Assembly: GCA_002914845.1 (NCBI GenBank)
Contig: JXTC01000721.1
Location: forward strand, 1 to 64,000
Direction: 5' to 3'
Length of the DNA: 64,000 nucleotides
From: Trema orientale
Taxonomy: Eukaryota > Streptophyta > Magnoliopsida > Rosales > Cannabaceae
Shown here: positions 13,601-24,339 of the stretch, piece by piece
Position numbering within the stretch: position 1 is the stretch's first letter
Layout: each line of letters starts with the position of its first letter
Translations under genes and position numbers: made by a program
Notes under the pieces: generated by a model
Database searches by the model: none
Seen by the model: the letters and a program-made list of their open reading frames with translations, nothing else
What the model was told of the DNA's origin: nothing

Positions 13601-16401
13601 GTTCAGTGAGGGTGAGGCTAATAAGGTAAGGCAGAATATTTAGGAAAAAAAAAGGGTAAGGCAGAATATTTACTGTTTGTCTAATACATACCTCAGTGTT
13701 TTCTCCCAGAATTCCAGTCAGGAGTTGTATCAACCTATGGGCACTGGAAGTCGGTTTCAACTGCATGCATTTCTGGGCTAAGCTATACATGCTATCCAGA
13801 CCCTGGTTTAGTAGAAGGGGGAGGGGATTACTTTCCTACATAAAATCATCCACTGCCGGACAAAAATTATTCACTTGATAGTATGACAAAACAAGCAATT
13901 ACCATTGTGAATGGCCTGATGTATAGAAGGTTGGAAATATACAGTTCTACCCAATGACATGTTGCAGCACAGAGACTGTTAGTGTTTCCAAGCATAATTT
14001 GAAGCATATTTTTCAAGCCCTCCCGGGTCTGACGGTGATCACACTGAACCCAGAATGCACTAGAGTCCAGCTTAGTAATTTGTGCCCTCCATTTTTCCCA
14101 TGCCTACAAAAAATGAAGAAGCCACATATAAAAGAAAGCTCAAGTAGTATTAAAGAAGAATAAAATTTGCAACAGACCTACCTTCATAAAATCAGGCTTC
14201 ACGTTATAGCATTCCCCCAATTTTCCTTCTGATAGTTCAACACGCATGCGTGGCTTTTTTGAAATAAGAACAGCAACTGCCTCCACCAGTCCGTTCTCTA
14301 TCTGTTCAGTTTTGCAAAGGACAGACGTTACATATTAAGAATAGATGAAGCTTGTAATTCTAGCAAATCCTTAACAGTTGCAAAAAGATGAATAAGTTTC
14401 ATTCACAAACCTCACGATTTCCAAGCTGATCTAGCTGATAAGATCCATGTAAGCGCAGCATTTTAGCCTGCAAGCAGGTAACAAACATTTATGTAGTGCT
14501 TTTGTCACTGTAACAGTCTAACAGACATTTCTAAACGGAACACAGAACACACAGACCAGCAACAAAGAAAGAAGCGTGATCAAGTAATGCACAGGATAAT
14601 AGAAACTACTAACCACAAGTTCCAGCCAGCCGACTGCCAGTGCTGATGACATCACCTCCCAATATCTAGGATCATCTTCAATGACCTGCATAAAATATAT
14701 CATTAAATTTCCATCCTTTAATAGAACCAACAAATGACGGAGGGGGTGAACCTTCATCATGGACAGTTAAAATAAAAATAATAAATAAACTATGGACAAA
14801 AAAGTTACTGCATTAAACATAAATTAAGAATAGACTGCTATAGAACTTCAAGCTCAATTACATTAAACAGAAATCCCAATCAAACTCATAAAACTTTTGT
14901 TGTCGCTCACTCCATGTTAAGAAAGACAGTAATTATTTTCCATGGTTCACATATATTTATTTGGCAAAGGATGAAGTTAAAAATATATATATAAATATAA
15001 TCTGGAAGTTACATACTAAAAAAACCATATACATGACAAAGATCATGGACATTGTGCGCAATCCATCCAGCAAAAGACTTTGTAAAAACCAGCCAAAGAT
15101 AAATGAAAAATGTCGGGGTTATCATTTCTTTTATTTTACTTTTGTTTAAAAAAAAAAAAGAAACAAAATAGGAATGGGAGGAAATGAGCAGAAACCGGAA
15201 AACAAAGGAGACAATCAAACCTGCAAATTAACAAGTTCTTTCTGAAACCCCACAAGTTTTGAATGGATTGTTATCTGTGTACTGGAAAGGAGGCAATCAT
15301 AATCCTGCCACATGAGTTATGAATTTGTTTAATAAAAGCAGCAATTCACAACCAAATATAAAATAAAACAACCAAGTAGCATATGAGTATTCATTTCATT
15401 CAACAGAAGCAACACACAACCAGGAAGAAAATTTTCAAATTCGTATCTTTATCGAAAGGATCATAAAATGGCTTTGAATCATTACATTTAACCAATCAAA
15501 AAGCCGCTCAGGTAGCAGCCATGGTTGAGATTGCTTGTCTGCATAAAATATTTCCATCAGCTCCCACGCAGCTTTCAAGCAGGTAGGCTCCTCAACTGTC
15601 TACATAAATGTTTTAAGATTAGAATCAATAAGTGAATTTATCCTAAACTAAAAAAATTATAACTCATTTTAGAGGGTTTTCATACTTATTAGCAAATTTT
15701 TCAGTTTTTTTGCTAGCAGGGGGTTTTACATTCATACTCGATGATTAATAATCAAGAACTAAAAACCCATTTGAACATTGTAGATTCACCTTCAAAACTG
15801 TCTTCGGGTCTTCAATCACACTACCAGCAGGTGATTTTGCATTACCAAGAAGTGAACCAATCTCCTTGCTATACTCCATCACATACTCCCACCTTATTTT
15901 ATAAAGAGTCAAAATCATATTGTATATGAGCAATAATTGTTTACACAAAAACGTATCTTACAAAGTTGGATTTCACCTGTGAAAATTTTTAAAACATGTA
16001 CTCGAAAAAGCTTACCAATCAACTTGATAAGACGACGGACTCATCGACATTTTCGACAAGCTCGACACGGCGCTCCTCCGGCTCTGAAGGAGAGCAAACG
16101 GCGAGACCGAACCGTACGCGATCCTCCTCCACTGTGCGTCGCTAATCTCAGAGTCTCCATTACTGAGCCTCACCTCCACCACTCTCCCGCCGGATTCGTC
16201 GTCCTCGGATTCTTTCCCGGAAGGTGGCCGGAGAACCGAGACGCGGAGTGTGTTACCTCGGGACCAGGAGACTGAGAGGCGAGTAACCGGAGGCTTAAGG
16301 CCATGGTGGAGGGGATACACCACGGGTTGCCTAACCTCCGGCGTGAACGGGACTATAGAGCCGTCGGAGGTGTCGCCGGAGATTGAAGCGACGGCGGGCA
16401 T
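10640..16401 (-). CDS. Nuclear pore complex protein NUP85
   Basis: There are eighteen exons on the minus strand: 16016-16401, 15790-15892, 15486-15599, 15221-15304, 14614-14685, 14411-14467, 14182-14301, 13903-14103, 13692-13802, 13537-13574, 13215-13371, 12465-12566, 12283-12339, 11844-11990, 11623-11693, 11435-11522, 11083-11139 and 10640-10834. They total 2160 nt and 719 residues with every phase consistent, close to the usual plant length. Recognisable blocks include QPVVYPLHHGLKPP, SWSRGNTLRVSV and WRRIAYGSVSPFALLQ near the N-terminus, VIEDDPRYWEV in the middle, KHGRKGSGVFWLQQARDE later, and the C-terminus LALATNLGRAILEE. NUP85 is an alpha-helical scaffold subunit of the Nup107-160 (Y) complex at the nuclear envelope. 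In legumes it is known to be needed for symbiotic calcium signalling. The ATG at 16401 is chosen because MPAVAS begins the conserved protein; an upstream in-frame extension is not conserved-looking. Confidence 0.97.
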
Positions 16402-16554
16402 TTCGCCGGAGGAGAAGAAGAAGAAGAAGAACCCGATTGAGTGTTCAGTTTTTAGGGCTTTGGAAGGGTTTGCGAAAAAAGAAATAGAGGGAAAATAATG
16501 GTACGGACTTTTTTGCTTTATTAATCTCCACTCGGTCAAGGATGTGACGACCCC

Positions 16555-16685
16555 AACGACATGTCGGTTTATGCTAAATGTAAAAACTACATGTCGTTCT
16601 TTTTTACGAAACGACAACGAGTTCGTGTTTAGTATTATGAAAATGTGGTTTGCGAATAATACGACAATGAAACATTAAATTAAAA
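16555..16685. repeat. ACGAC-containing repeat upstream of NUP85
   Basis: About 150-280 bp upstream of the NUP85 start codon lies a 10-bp inverted repeat: AACGACATGT at 16555-16564 and ACATGTCGTT at 16589-16598. It is followed by ACGAAACGACAAC and by ACGACAATGAAACATTAAAT at 16661. The last phrase closely matches the repeated block at 31.9-32.3 kb. It may be a transposon remnant or a shared promoter module. No gene is present. Confidence 0.45.
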
Positions 16686-16691
16686 GGTTAA

Positions 16692-17785
16692 AGGGGTGCT
16701 CATTGGTTGGAATCCATCTTATTTTAGTTATATTCCATCCAATCCAATTATAGGTTGGTTTTAGAAAATTACTATCCAATCCAATCCAATTTACCTATAA
16801 AAACCGATCCAATCTAATCCAATTAGTAATTTGATTGGATCGATTTTTCTAATCGTTTATGGAGCAAAATTTTTTGAATATTTATTCTAATATATTTCAA
16901 ATTAAAAGAATAAAAATCAAAATTTATATATCATAATAAAATTCTAGAGTCTCAAACTCTAGTCTTTTTCCAATTTACTTTTAAGGAGACATAGTAAATG
17001 AAGAAAAGAGATGAATATACTACTTAATAGAGATAGAATTTTCATTTAATTTATGACACGTTTATTTCACTGTAATCGTAATCGGAATAAATAAAAAGGG
17101 AAATGAATGGGAATAAAATAGAAGAGTATGAGAATCATTATTTGTAGTATATTGTTTACTTAAAATTAATAGCAATGGGAATCGTATTCATTAGAATACT
17201 ATTCATTTGTTTACTTAACCCAAGAAAAGTAACGGGAATATGTTATATTTACTAAATTGTCCTTTTAAATGCATGTACGATTTAAAGTAGATAGATTTTT
17301 TGGGGTAAAATTGTATTTTATAATTTTAATAATTAAAAAAGAGAAAAAAGAGTGTTTATGGGTAATCAGACTCCTTAGGGTGTTGGTGGGAGAAGTATTC
17401 TCATTCTTTTCTCCTAAATTTGTATGGGCCCCACATATTTTCTCCTTTCTCATATTTTAGTAAACCTTTGTATGGGAATTATTATTCCATATACTATTAC
17501 CATTACTCTTTAGTAAACATGTCATTAGTATAATAAGGTTTATATTAAGAAATACACAAGCCAAAAATAGAAAAATACTTGAATATATATATTTTTTATT
17601 AAATTGAATTGGTTCGATTTTAACTAGATTTTTTACTATGAGATCCGCCAACCGAACTAATCCAATTGAAATCAAAAATTTAACATCTAATCCAATCCAA
17701 TTATCAAAAATTGGATATCTAATTTTTGATAATTGGATTGGATTGATCGGTTTAGTCGATTTGGTTTGAATTTTGAGCACCCCTA
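16692..17785. mobile_element. Non-autonomous hAT-like element, with a second element nested inside
   Basis: The left end reads AGGGGTGCTCATTGGTTGG and the right end, reverse-complemented, reads TAGGGGTGCTCAAAATTC. They share a terminal AGGGGTGCTC. Subterminal DNA at both ends is rich in the word AATCCAATCC, and 17685-17750 is a near palindrome built from it. The flanks TAAAAGGTT and TAAAGAGTT could be an eroded 8-9 bp duplication. Inside, about 17044-17523, there appears to be another insertion bounded by GACACGTTTATTTCACTGTAAT and the inverse of a GACATGTTTACTAAAGAGTAA end. No transposase is encoded. The hAT assignment is inferred from end structure. Confidence 0.6.
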
Positions 17786-17789
17786 CTAA

Positions 17790-19211
17790 AGAGTTAGTAC
17801 TTCAATATATATAATTTTTTTTGAAAGGCACTTTTATATTAATTTTTAGTCCCTAAAAGAAAACTCAAACTTTATTCCGGTATTTTAACTTTAAAAATAT
17901 CCCGTAATTGGTCCACGAATTTTATTTGTGTCTCATCACTTTGGATACAAAACTTTTAAATATTATATTTTGCTATATTGAATTATTTCTCTTTTTTTTA
18001 TCTTGGTTTTGGTAATTAGTCTCAGTTTGAACTACCATATTATAAAGAATCAAGGACCAAGATTGAAAATAAAAATTGTAAAGGATAGCATAGCATGTGA
18101 CATTTTAAAATTTAAGAATCAAATTAAGATATAATTAAAGTTTGAGAACAAAGTCTTGTACGTTTTGAAAAGCAATAACCAAAATAGAATTTGACTTCCT
18201 TAAGAGCTAAAATAGGATTTAACCCTAAATTACACTGACATATTAGCCTGATGGCGGACAACAAAGCTACGAATTATTATTATTATTATTATTATTTTGA
18301 CGAACAAAGCTATGAATTATTAAACAAGCCGTTCTAGTATTGAACAGCATAATAACATTGAACCATAAACTAAATGGTGTCCGTATGATGTTCATTATTA
18401 GTTCCAAGATAAAAGTTGGTAAAGCATGTACAGCTATTAAATATACAAAATTATTCTACCGGAACGCCTCTCAATGTTTATCATCAAATAATAATTCAAA
18501 CTAAAAATTAAATAAGAGAAAAAAAAAAACACATAATATGTTCCAAAAGAGTAGTGGACCTAACTCATTACAATTATGATACAACATTATGAACCCATGG
18601 GTGTTATTCGTATACCAAAGAAAATACCAAAGAAAAAAATAAAGTGGTGTTCTTTCAAACCAAAACAATGTTATGCACTTGAGGATAAAAACCCAGAGTC
18701 CACTTGATTCTGGATGATTTTTTATTTTTTATTTTGGGTAATATTTGAAAACACGCTCTATATCTAAATTTTGCATCCTTCTGATTTTGTCTGAGACTTC
18801 CTGTTGCGTCGTAAAGTTAAAACCAATGTCGTTCATTTAAACTTAAAAGATATCTCGACTTCAAAATATTAAAAGTAGTTATAAAAGCAAATTTCTCGAC
18901 AATGTAAACATAGCCTCTTAAACAAGTAAAGGGATAATCATCTTCTACAAAACTTCCAGGTCCAGATTCGTAGAAAGAGCTACTCGACCCACTCACAAGA
19001 CATTCCTGAATAAGTTACTTGGGCACCTTAAGCTTGACGTTTATTCCGATAATATGGCATCATTGGTTTATTATACAAGTGAATTCATAGCAAGGGAAAT
19101 CCACAGAAACCACCAAACATATGAATCAAAGATCATTAACAAGGCTGCAAAATACATGCGTTCGTTTGGGATTTGGAACACAATGCATCACTTAGACCTA
19201 CTCGTCTACCT
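17790..19211. other. Repeat debris and spacer
   Basis: Bases 17835-18235 begin with TTTTTAGTCCCTAAAAG and end with GAGCTAAAATAGGATTTAACCC. The two ends are roughly inverted, so this may be a MITE of about 400 bp. A (ATT)n microsatellite lies at 18277-18297. Bases 18300-19211 have no supported gene; their last few hundred bases are probably the 3' untranslated region of the RCC1 gene on the minus strand. Confidence 0.4.
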
Positions 19212-22200
19212 TCAGTTTCCCTTAGCCGAGGAACTGAGACATTCCCTCATAACCTCCTGGATCCTTTTCTTCATCAGCTGATCTTTAACACCCGCAAGCA
19301 TGTTTCTGTAGAACATCTCCAATCTGACGAGCTTAGCTCGATCTGCTGACTCTAACATGTTTTCCCATTCCTTTGCAACGTTAAACGTGCCTGAGTTCTG
19401 CAATGAGATTGGGATATCTTTCTCTTCAAAGGGTTTCCCGAAAATCGAACCATGAAGTATGCTAACGTACTGTTCCATTGTCAAAAGTCTTGACCGAAGA
19501 ACTTTTATCTCCTCCAGGGCTGAAGACAACTTTTCATCTGTTTCAGCAACGTGTTTAGAATCCTTTTCCTCAGTTTTGGCTTCCTCATTAGCAGTCTTTG
19601 TTTCCTCTTGCTTGTCATCCTCTGTTGCTTGAGGCCACAAAACCGGCGTTGGAGTGAGACAGTCAACTGTCTTACCAGTTCCGAGAACTCCACTCCTTCC
19701 CCTGCCCCAGGACCAAATCTTATAACCGTCATTTGCAACAACAACAGTATGAGCAGCTCCACATGCAACTTGAACTGGGTTCTCAAATTTAGCATTTGCT
19801 TCACTACACGAAATCAGTAAGGGTGAAACAGCATCCCCAGAAGTTGCACTTACTCTGGCATTTGGGCATAGGCCAAGGCCCCTTTCCATTCCCCATGACC
19901 ACACATCTCCAGCAGATGAAACGACACTGGTATGAAACAAACCACAGTCGATAGAGATCACAGACACAGAATCAGGCAATCCTTTCACCTGCTGAGGTGA
20001 GATGGCACTTTGTGTGGTTCCATGCCCAAGCTGGCCATTTTCTCCAAGGCCAAATGTCCAGCAAGTGCTTTCCAGTGTGTCACTTGGTCTCTTCTTTTCG
20101 CAAGCGAGTAAAGCTGTGTGAAAGCTCCCACATGCTACCTCGTAAACTGCCCAAGGAGAATCCCGATTAAAAGATTCCACAATTTCAGGGCGATGCCTGC
20201 TCTCTCTGTCCCCAAGGCCTAACTGGCCGTGCTTGTTACTACCCCAAGAGTAACACACAAGATCATCTCCTCTATACACTTCTCCAGCACTAACTAGGGC
20301 CACAACATGCTCCGTTCCACATGCCGCCTTCACAACTGTGTGGCCAAGGAAATCCCTCACAGGAGTTGCAGTGAAATTGCCTAGCAAAGAGAAACCCCCT
20401 TCGGTGCTACTGCTTTGCTGTGGATAATTGCCCCATATCCAGAGAGCTCCTAGATTATCAATTGCTAAAGACATCATTCCTCCAGCTTTGATAGAACAAA
20501 CCTGAGGTAAACAATGTCAAAACAAGAGTAGCAGATAAGGTTTATTACTTTTCCTTGGGTTCTTTTCGGAGTCAAAATTACATGGATCATTTTGTTCAGA
20601 CCTTAAGCAACGAATGAGTCTTTGTTTCTGAGTCATCTGCAACAGAATCAGGATTGCCCAACTTGAGGAACTCCTCCAACAAACAAGGAACAGCAGAGTT
20701 CTCTCCATCAAAACCAAGTTGGCCATCCATTTAATAGTCAAGGATGTAAAATATAAACAAGACAGAAGATATCAGATACAGAGAGGAACTGGCAATGCAC
20801 TTTCAATAACCTTTTTATTATGCTGAAAGCATAAATATACTTCCATTAAAGAAGGATACAGATGTTGTAGCCCCATGACCAAACAGATCCATCATCTGCC
20901 ATCAGAATGCAGACACAGAACTTAAAACGATCAGAAAATCACCTCCATCCCTTAGTTAAAAAGTAGCTGTAGGCTAAAACTCGAGGCAAGTGCATCCTAA
21001 AGTAACATCTTTCATAGTTATCTCCAATGGCTATGACTAAATCATATTTAGTTTTGTCATAAAAAATATTGGATATGCTGACACAAGTTCAACTTACCTG
21101 GAAAGTAACTAAGTACTTAAAACACCATGCATTTTATGAATTGAAGTTGTTAATCACGCACACCAAATAAATTATATTTTTTTTATTTTTTAAAAAATAA
21201 AAATAAAAATAAATAAATAAACCGTCGCCATTGTTGGCAATAAATAACTTCAGCTCAAAACATTATGTTCATTGAATTTTTTATTAAAGGAGTTAAGGAA
21301 TGACATTCTGCAACGTCTTGGTTATTAATTCAGAAGAACAATATCATGAAGACCTCTATCGAAAAGGCGAGACTTCAATTATACCCGATATAATTTCTTA
21401 AAGTGCGCAAGTTGCATCTACAAATTTTAAAATCTGGGTACACTCTAATCCATTTTAAAGGTGTCAACTTGATAAAGACATTGTGCAAAATAAAACACCA
21501 ATTACAAAAACAAAAACACCAAAAACTTTATGATTGCACATCCGACCATTTATATATCGATTTTCCACACACTAACTCACTGAGAAGTTAAATAAGGACA
21601 GCTTACATGCTACATCTTTTTTGTTGCAAACAATCCAAGACTCAGAAACATTACAATCACTATGGAACTTTCAACCTTGGTTATAAGAAATACCATTCAA
21701 TTACAATCCCATAATTCCATAAACCCCAGAATAATTATTGGTTTAATTCCAAAATTACAGGGGGGGGCTAGAAGTCCAAAGAAAGCAAACCTGCAAGAGC
21801 AAGACTGTGATAAGCACCAGCAGCAACCCCAACAAGCTTGATCCTCCTTTCATCCGAGCCTTGCGAGATGTCGAATTTAACCTCAACCGGGGAAAGCTCA
21901 TCGGCTTCTGATCCAGTTCCAAGCCGCCCAAACATCCCTCTTCCCCAAGAATGTATCCGGCCATCACCTGGCAATTGGCATCAACACCCCCCAATAAAGC
22001 CTTAAAACTCTTAATTTCCATATTGGGTTTCCAAGAAAACGTAATTCTATGGCACTGGTCACACTCAAAACTCATCTATACTCGTTTGTTTGGTCAAAAC
22101 AATAACAAAAGCAACAAATTTTCAACTGGGTTCAACTCAACTATCACTTGGGTCAGTTAAATTAAGCTTTTTTACTTCATAATTTCCATTTTGCCGATAC

Positions 22201-22417
22201 TTAAACAACTTTCTTCAAGTTTTGGATCATGGGTTTTTCTCGCTTTCCAGTGAGAGAACAAAGATCACAATGGTTGAAATTGGGAGAGTTGATTGAATAG
22301 TACGTAGTGTATTTACCACTTACCAGTGAGAGCGAGGGTGTGGGCTTCACCGGAGGCGATGGCGACTACCTTCTTGGACAAGTCGCCGGCGTTCGGAGGA
22401 GCGTCGGTTACCGCCAT
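19212..22417 (-). CDS. RCC1-repeat protein with C-terminal coiled coil
   Basis: There are five exons on the minus strand: 22324-22417, 21791-21967, 20860-20895 (a 36-nt microexon), 20602-20726 and 19212-20501. Together they give 573 residues. RCC1 propeller blades are visible in order: RIHSWGRGMFGRLGTG, GSVWSWGYNIYGQLG (spanning an exon junction), LVCYSWGSNKHGQLGLG, STCWTFGLGENGQLGHG, DVWSWGMERGLGL and KIWSWGRGRSGVLGTG. An acidic/lysine-rich linker at about residues 440-465 is followed by a coiled coil (EIKVLRSRLLTMEQYV) and a helical tail. RCC1-like propellers bind GTPases, chromatin or other partners; which applies here cannot be read from the sequence. Intron 3 (20727-20859) is U12-type with an abnormal 3' end. 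Ending exon 4's upstream intron there is the only choice that keeps the WGxNxxGQLG spacing. Confidence 0.92.
20727..20859 (-). other. U12-type intron with GG 3' terminus
   Basis: On the minus strand the donor reads GTATCCTTC and matches the U12 5' splice consensus at eight of nine positions. A branch-site match TCCTTGAC lies at 20744-20737, with the branch A at 20738. The coding frame resumes 11 nt after that A, as expected for U12 introns. The last two intron bases are GG, not AG or AC, and no AG occurs between the branch site and the exon. Reading through the donor gives a stop five codons later, so the intron must be removed for a full protein. Confidence 0.7.
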
Positions 22418-22429
22418 TATTTGCCCTGA

Positions 22430-23197
22430 GCAGACTGCGCAGAGCTGTCAGATCATACGAAATCCAAATCCTGGAAGATGCTATAACGAATGGGGGAGAT
22501 TAGTGTGTAATCTTTTTTTTAAAAAAAAATAATAAATTTCCGTTTTTTATTTCTTCTTTGTTGCTAAATAGCTGATAATGTGTATTTTCATATTTAGTTT
22601 TTTTTTTTTCAAAAGAAAAAAAACACTATTATGGACCAGCTTTAATTTATGTAATGAGTATATTAATTTTTTTTTATTGGACTAGGTTGGATACGTGCCT
22701 TAGGCACATGCCTCCCGTTGTTATTGTTTCTCATTGTGTTTCTCTTATTGTAATTAGTTTTTCTAATTGTAACTATTTTTGTATTACTTCTTCAATTATG
22801 ATTTGTTTTGTTTTGTTCTCAAGTTAACTACTTATTAATTGAGGACACTAAATCATCTGAATTAGAGAAACTCGTTTTACAAAAAGTATTTTAAACATTC
22901 TTAGATAGTAAAAAATTAAGAAAAACCATAGATGTTAAAAAATCAAATTTGTTAATTATTTTTATGTTATGAAAGGGTTTTACAAATTTGGATGGCAAAA
23001 TGCCCTTATTATATGTTTTAGACGTATAAAAGAAAATAATAATACATGAAAAGAGTTAGTTTTAATATATTACATAAAGTGCTATTATGTATTATATATA
23101 CACACTTAACCATTATATAGTATAAATACGGTAAAAATATTATTTGAACGATATTATGTTATATTATATTATATTATATTATACTATACTCTTTATA
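22430..23197. other. RCC1 promoter side and AT-rich spacer
   Basis: The sequence upstream of the RCC1 start codon is AT-rich with A and T homopolymers. A TTATA-repeat microsatellite lies at 23155-23185. I see no gene in this stretch. Confidence 0.4.
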
Positions 23198-23351
23198 AGG
23201 CATGAATGTAGTCCCGCTCACAGGACCAGTCCCGTTCATATTTTGACCAACACAAGTCATGTTTTGGTCAACACAGATTGGTCAAAATATGACATGTGTT
23301 GGCCAAAACATGAACGAGACCGGTCCCCTCGAGGGGACTACATTCGTGGCC
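23198..23351. mobile_element. MULE-type foldback MITE, copy 1
   Basis: This is a 154-bp element that folds on itself almost end to end. It starts AGGCATGAATGTAGTCCCG and its other end, reverse-complemented, reads GGCCACGAATGTAGTCCCC; pairing continues through GTTCATATTTTGACCAACACA. A perfect 9-bp target duplication, CTCTTTATA, flanks it at 23189-23197 and 23352-23360. A 9-bp duplication with long inverted repeats points to the Mutator superfamily. The right-hand flank runs into a (TA)n tract. It has no coding capacity. Confidence 0.88.
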
Positions 23352-23353
23352 CT

Positions 23354-23388
<35 letters not shown>

Positions 23389-23401
23389 AAAAGCAATATC
23401 A

Positions 23402-23555
23402 GGGTAAGGATGCAGTCCCGCCGACGGGACCAGTTCCATTCATGTTTTGACCAACACAGATCATGTTTTACCAAACACATATTGGTTAAATTATGACATG
23501 TGTTGATCAAAATATGAACGAAACCGATTCTCTTGAAGGGACTACATCCGTGGCC
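23402..23555. mobile_element. MULE-type foldback MITE, copy 2
   Basis: This is a second 154-bp member of the same family, only 50 bp from copy 1 and in the same orientation. It begins GGGTAAGGATGCAGTCCCG and its far end, reverse-complemented, reads GGCCACGGATGTAGTCCC. A perfect 10-bp duplication, AGCAATATCA, flanks it at 23392-23401 and 23556-23565. The separate target duplications show two independent insertions rather than a tandem duplication. Confidence 0.9.
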
Positions 23556-23929
23556 AGCAATATCAATTATAACTATCTGTTTACACTAAATAAAAAAAAT
23601 TAAGAAAACAGTATAAAAGAAAGTGGGACCTATTCATAATAAATGTGGGCTAATCATTTTGAAAAACTAAAAATAAAAAAGACAAAACACCAAAAATGGC
23701 AACAGAAGCATACAACCACATACCTTAGACAGAGAAAAGGCTCAATTCCCTAAGCACATCCATGCTTATTATATAGTAATAGACATATCATATTTTTTAT
23801 ACAGCATATAAACAACAGACATTTTATTTAAAATTGATCCACGGTCATTTTACAATAAGATACATAATTAATTAGATTACTAAAAAAATTTACATGAACT
23901 ACCCATTTTTGTGCCTTACACAAAAAATG

Positions 23930-24085
23930 CACCAATCCAATACGTATTTTTTTTACCTATCTATAGGTATTTTTTCTAACTATTTAAATCATGGTAGTCG
24001 TTAGATAATAATTATCCAACGGCTGAAAAAAAAAAAAGTACCTATCGATAGGTAAAAAAAAAAAATCTATTGGATTATGGCCTAT
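23930..24085. repeat. Foldback repeat (possible MITE)
   Basis: An inverted repeat has its left arm around TTTTTTTACCTATCTATAGG at 23949-23968. Its right arm, reverse-complemented, contains TTTTTTTACCTATCGATAGG. The pairing extends outward through CAATCCAATA, and the loop holds ATCATGGTAGTCGTTAGATA. No clear target duplication was found, so the boundaries are approximate. Confidence 0.5.
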
Positions 24086-24339
24086 ACAAAAATACTTTTT
24101 TATTTTTCTTTCAAGAATATTTATTTTTATAAAAGATGTATGATGTATATTTACAATGTAAATTTTTACTTTTGTTTACATTTACAATATTAATTTACAC
24201 TTATAGTATATATTTTGAAATGTATACTAATTTTTAGGTATAATTTTTATTCATAAAAGATATACTATAGTATACATTTTGTATATAAAATACGAATGGT
24301 ATTCATTTTTCTAAAAAAATGAGTATAAAAATAGGTATT

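Noticed and set aside
16250-16498. Plus-strand frame opposite NUP85 exon 1
   Set aside because: Opposite strand of a GC-rich coding exon with no homology of its own.
23144-23510. Open frames of 80-87 codons over the 23-kb MITEs
   Set aside because: Read through hairpin repeats and a (TA)n tract; no coding signature.
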